DNA of 64,000 nt from Kryptolebias marmoratus (taxonomy: Eukaryota > Chordata > Actinopteri > Cyprinodontiformes > Rivulidae): contig NC_051452.1 of NCBI RefSeq assembly GCF_001649575.2, positions 3,195,655-3,259,654 of the forward strand. Reading direction: 5' to 3'. The notes under the pieces are model-generated. The model worked only from the letters and a program-made list of their open reading frames with translations. It did no database searches and was not told the DNA's origin. The stretch's first letter is position 1; each line of letters begins with the position of its first letter. Below, piece by piece: positions 60,003-64,000 of the stretch. The translations under genes and the position numbers were made by a program.

Positions 60003-61681
60003 ATATACTGTATGTGTGTTTTATACATATTTACTACCAGTTCTGTTCAGTGTTTATTTCCTCTCTCAGAGTAACCCCATTAAACTCTGAACAGTGTTTT
60101 GAGCAGCTTGCCGACCATGTGGCATGACTCAGGTGATGATGGAGGCACATCTGCACTGAGAATAATCAGATGAGTGCTTCTCAGTGGAAGTTTTTTTGGG
60201 GGGAAATTTGATTTCATCGTGTTTATTGAAAAGGTAGTTGTAGGTTGTTGTTTTTAATCAAAGGTTTTGTTTTTCTCTTGTATATGATGCATTCTTTAAA
60301 AGAACCTGAGTGACATCTGGCGCTGTTTGATACGTTGCATTGTCTCTCGTGATTCCATACTTCTGGCCTTTTTACTGGATCTCTTTTTGACCTACATCTG
60401 CATAACAATGTGCTTGTACTCATTACATCTTTGTTTATCCGCTCCGCTGCACTTCAGGGTGTTAGAGGGCATATCTATACGCTAACACACCCACACAAAC
60501 ACAAACACTACGTGTCAGAGACTAGCTGCCACTTTATTTGCTTCCATTCTGCATTTGAAAGCAGAACGGCATCAACACATGAGCTCACATTCAATATTTT
60601 GAGCATTTCCCCCCCTCCTAGATTCTTCTGCTTGCACATATACAGAGATGATGGAATCACACGCAGTATGGCGAGTATACGAACGGCGCCGTGCTTCAAA
60701 TTGAGGTCAGCTGTTCCAGACGTAATACCCGGAGGAACTTTGTCATACGCAGAGCCTAACAAACAGCTGCAGCAGCGTGTCACTTACTGTACGATCACAC
60801 AGAAGCACCTAAAAGCCACCTCACGACTTTGAGGATACCAGTAATTCCCCCCCCCCCGTCTCTGTAAGCCGTTCGGGATTATAATAATTCTAATTCCTGT
60901 TATTCATTGCCGTGCTGACAGGCGAGGAAGTGGAGTTAAAAATGGCAGCGCTCACATGACGGGGATAAGGGAGGGAGGAAATCATGTTTAGCGTCGTCTG
61001 ACTGTGCCAGGTCTGTGCTCAGACTTTGGGTAACAGTAGTTTGAGTTTTGAGGTTTGTTGCATAATTAGACTCGATATTAAACCTGTTAGTGTTGGTTTA
61101 TTCTGGGAGCTCGTTTTCTGCCGCCATCCTCGTTTTCACGACTCAAATTAAGGCCATTACATATATGAGTCATCTGATTCTTTAGTTCACCTTGATGCAC
61201 AGGAGGAGAACATGATGAGTGAAAGGGTATCGTTCCGTAATCCGTTTTCAGTGGATATTCGAGGCTCACCTGAGGTTCACCTCGCTAATGTGGAGCTCAG
61301 TCACTGCCAGCTCTCTGCAGAGTTCACGGCTGATTAGGACTCCATCCGTCCTCCTATCTGTGTGATTTTAATTTGTTGTTTTTTGCAAAGATGACAACAT
61401 AAATAAATAATTTCATCGTCTTTATTTTTGAATAATCTAAACAAAATCACAACTCTGGCTAAAATAAAGGAACGTGCTCCTTGGAAGCAGGGCCGTAGCT
61501 CCCGAGGACCCCGAGGTCCGGACCTCATTATAAAAACATGAATCCAAACAAGGCTTCTGAACGGCGTGGTTCTCTGCGTAGCTCCACCAGTTTCCTGTAG
61601 GAGGCGCTGCAACTGTGTGCAGCTGCAGCCAAACTCAATGTCTACGAAGAAGAGCGCAGCTTTGCTACCTTACTGCTAAAA
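60003..61681. other. Intronic sequence, no gene
   Basis: No exon. A C run occurs at 60847-60857. Open frames at 60410-60832 and its complement lack family features. Confidence 0.45.
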
Positions 61682-62661
61682 NNNNNNNNNNNNNNNNNNN
61701 NNNNNNNNNNNNNNNNNNNNNNNNNNNNNNNNNNNNNNNNNNNNNNNNNNNNNNNNNNNNNNNNNNNNNNNNNNNNNNNNNNNNNNNNNNNNNNNNNNNN
61801 NNNNNNNNNNNNNNNNNNNNNNNNNNNNNNNNNNNNNNNNNNNNNNNNNNNNNNNNNNNNNNNNNNNNNNNNNNNNNNNNNNNNNNNNNNNNNNNNNNNN
61901 NNNNNNNNNNNNNNNNNNNNNNNNNNNNNNNNNNNNNNNNNNNNNNNNNNNNNNNNNNNNNNNNNNNNNNNNNNNNNNNNNNNNNNNNNNNNNNNNNNNN
62001 NNNNNNNNNNNNNNNNNNNNNNNNNNNNNNNNNNNNNNNNNNNNNNNNNNNNNNNNNNNNNNNNNNNNNNNNNNNNNNNNNNNNNNNNNNNNNNNNNNNN
62101 NNNNNNNNNNNNNNNNNNNNNNNNNNNNNNNNNNNNNNNNNNNNNNNNNNNNNNNNNNNNNNNNNNNNNNNNNNNNNNNNNNNNNNNNNNNNNNNNNNNN
62201 NNNNNNNNNNNNNNNNNNNNNNNNNNNNNNNNNNNNNNNNNNNNNNNNNNNNNNNNNNNNNNNNNNNNNNNNNNNNNNNNNNNNNNNNNNNNNNNNNNNN
62301 NNNNNNNNNNNNNNNNNNNNNNNNNNNNNNNNNNNNNNNNNNNNNNNNNNNNNNNNNNNNNNNNNNNNNNNNNNNNNNNNNNNNNNNNNNNNNNNNNNNN
62401 NNNNNNNNNNNNNNNNNNNNNNNNNNNNNNNNNNNNNNNNNNNNNNNNNNNNNNNNNNNNNNNNNNNNNNNNNNNNNNNNNNNNNNNNNNNNNNNNNNNN
62501 NNNNNNNNNNNNNNNNNNNNNNNNNNNNNNNNNNNNNNNNNNNNNNNNNNNNNNNNNNNNNNNNNNNNNNNNNNNNNNNNNNNNNNNNNNNNNNNNNNNN
62601 NNNNNNNNNNNNNNNNNNNNNNNNNNNNNNNNNNNNNNNNNNNNNNNNNNNNNNNNNNNNN
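61682..62661. other. Assembly gap (980 N)
   Basis: The largest gap. Its right edge is a TA microsatellite, a likely cause of the break; no transposon edge is visible on either side. Confidence 0.95.

Positions 62662-62704
<43 letters not shown>
62662..62704. repeat. (TA)n microsatellite
   Basis: Uninterrupted TA dinucleotides for about 43 bp directly at the gap edge; the true length is unknown. Confidence 0.95.
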
Positions 62705-62707
<3 letters not shown>

Positions 62708-63746
62708 TGATGCCTTATAGTAAGTTTGGTTTGCCCTAATTTACAACTCCCTCACTTGGACTGATGAGATAAAACTGGAGTTTTTCAGTCAGTCACATCA
62801 ATAGTGGGCTTTTTTTTTATTACTTGAACTTGTACTTGAAGGGTAACTTGTGGATATTTTACAGTTGGCTGAATTGGCTGGCTGTACGTAACTGGCTATG
62901 GCTCTATGTTCATTTAAATGGTTGTTTTTACAAAATTATCGTTAACATAATCCTTGGGACGCTTTAAATCTGCAGCTACCGTGGAAAAGCACAGATATAA
63001 CCACAACCAGCAGCAAATAGATCACTGTGAAAAGGACAGATGTAACAGACGGGGAAGATCTCATTTTTTGCAGTTAGCCAGCACCTCACCTTTGACCCCG
63101 TTCATGCTGCCACCGCCTCGGGCTTATAAATGGGCTTCCTGCACACCCTGCAATACCTGAGCTGTCAGCAGCAAAGGACAAAGGGAGGGGAAGATTATAA
63201 AGGGTGCGCATCGGCATGTGTGCCTCCGTTGGTTTATTTAGGCTTAAATTCCTGGTGTGAGAGCAGCTCACTTTGCGCCTTCGTACCGCCGCACACCAAC
63301 TGGCACCTACGGAGAACACGCAACGATTGGAAGCGCTTCCCACCTGTCCCGGGCTGCGGCCATGTCGAGCGTATTAGTATTCGTGGGCAGGAGTAGCTGG
63401 TGATCTCTCAGGGAAGTGACAGTCAGAATGGGCTGTCTGGAACACTCTGTCATTCAGCTCCAGTCAGGGCCTGTCCAATTGATCCAGCCCAGCTGTCAAA
63501 GCCAATGAGAGACGCCAGACTAAGGAGCAGCAGAGATGGTTTGTGCCGCCATATGTTATGGGTGATGGATAATGGAAGAAGAATGGAAGGTGTTTGTGCT
63601 AGAAGCGACCTGGAAGGAGCTTCTGCCATAGGCTGAGAATACCAGTGTGTTTATTAATTGAGTTTCTTTACAAGTAACACCGTTAAGATTGTAGATTTGG
63701 TTTTTTTCCATCCAGTAATTTAAGGAAGTATTGAAAACACCCTAAT
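62705..63746. other. Intronic sequence, no gene
   Basis: No exon or repeat recognised; GC content is locally higher at 63240-63370. Confidence 0.5.
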
Positions 63747-64000
63747 CAGTCCCTCCAGGATTTCACAGGCATTTTTTTGTGATTGTTGCAGCTAAAATGC
63801 CTGATTTCGCGGGGCCATTTCCTAAAAGTTGTGATTTATTTTTACTAAAATCAATAAACAACCATAAGTTTTAATATCTAAACCAAAAATCCTTCCTAGT
63901 TTTGTAAGATAATTCCCAACAAACATTGACATTCTCAAAAGGTGCTTTATTTGAGAACTTTGATAGCTTCTAAACTGACATTCATGAGCATTTCTGGATT
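63747..64000 (-). mobile_element. BED-finger DNA element, copy 12 (runs off the window)
   Basis: Starts CAGTCCCTCCAGGATTTCAC with the full subterminal repeat and continues to CATTCATGAGCATTTCTGGA at the window end. Confidence 0.92.

Noticed and set aside
61615..62739. Long open frames of 347-374 codons
   Set aside because: They consist of the N gap and a TA repeat; there is no coding content.
1..64000. CRISPR arrays, operons, phage or other prokaryotic systems
   Set aside because: Spliced-exon structure, intron-like composition and eukaryotic transposons show this is vertebrate DNA; the dispersed repeats are irregularly spaced and are mobile elements.

Overview
The window looks like teleost fish genomic DNA: AT-rich, almost free of coding sequence, crowded with short DNA-transposon derivatives of fish type, and broken by ten assembly gaps. 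The only convincing protein-coding feature is one 280-bp exon on the + strand at 55042-55321. It encodes the first extracellular immunoglobulin domain of an IL1RAPL-family receptor, best matched to IL1RAPL1 (a/b paralogue not resolved). Everything else reads as the flanking introns: at least 55 kb upstream of the exon and at least 8.6 kb downstream. I saw no second exon, though a short first or signal-peptide exon could be missed by eye.

Repeat layout. (1) The dominant family is a roughly 0.7-kb DNA transposon-like element with terminal CAGTCCCTCCAGGATTTCGC-type inverted repeats and a CGGBP1/BED-like zinc-finger reading frame. It is present as 12 copies or fragments, at 1, 2928, 10739, 14515, 20052, 35792, 44012, 48143, 51367, 54010, 58922 and 63747; eight of the ten N gaps fall inside it. 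(2) A roughly 0.47-kb hAT-type element ending in GTGTCAAACTCAAGGCCCGC occurs at 17937, 34892, 40110, 50470/51228 and 52540; the last has a perfect 8-bp target-site duplication. (3) A second hAT-like element spans 27194-28140, and two short hAT-type MITEs lie at 13032 and 25430. (4) A foldback element occurs at 1759-2453 and 56331-56970. (5) A mariner-like element with long inverted repeats and a transposase C-terminal remnant lies at 31024-31848, with an end fragment at 56971. (6) A palindromic Penelope-like element relic is at 41335-42060. (7) An antisense LINE (RTE-like) C-terminal relic is at 57380-57715. (8) A 386-bp inverted-repeat element is at 16205-16590. (9) Smaller tandem, hairpin and microsatellite repeats are listed individually.

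The most notable large structure is an inverted duplication of about 1.1 kb (43618-44743 versus 58922-60002). It includes the same broken end of a transposon copy in both arms, and the arms flank the IL1RAPL exon about 14 kb apart.

Functionally there is no operon-like organisation. The single exon would be spliced into a long transcript for a synaptic adhesion receptor, and the rest is intron sequence shaped by transposon insertion and decay. No bacterial, phage, CRISPR or viral locus was seen.
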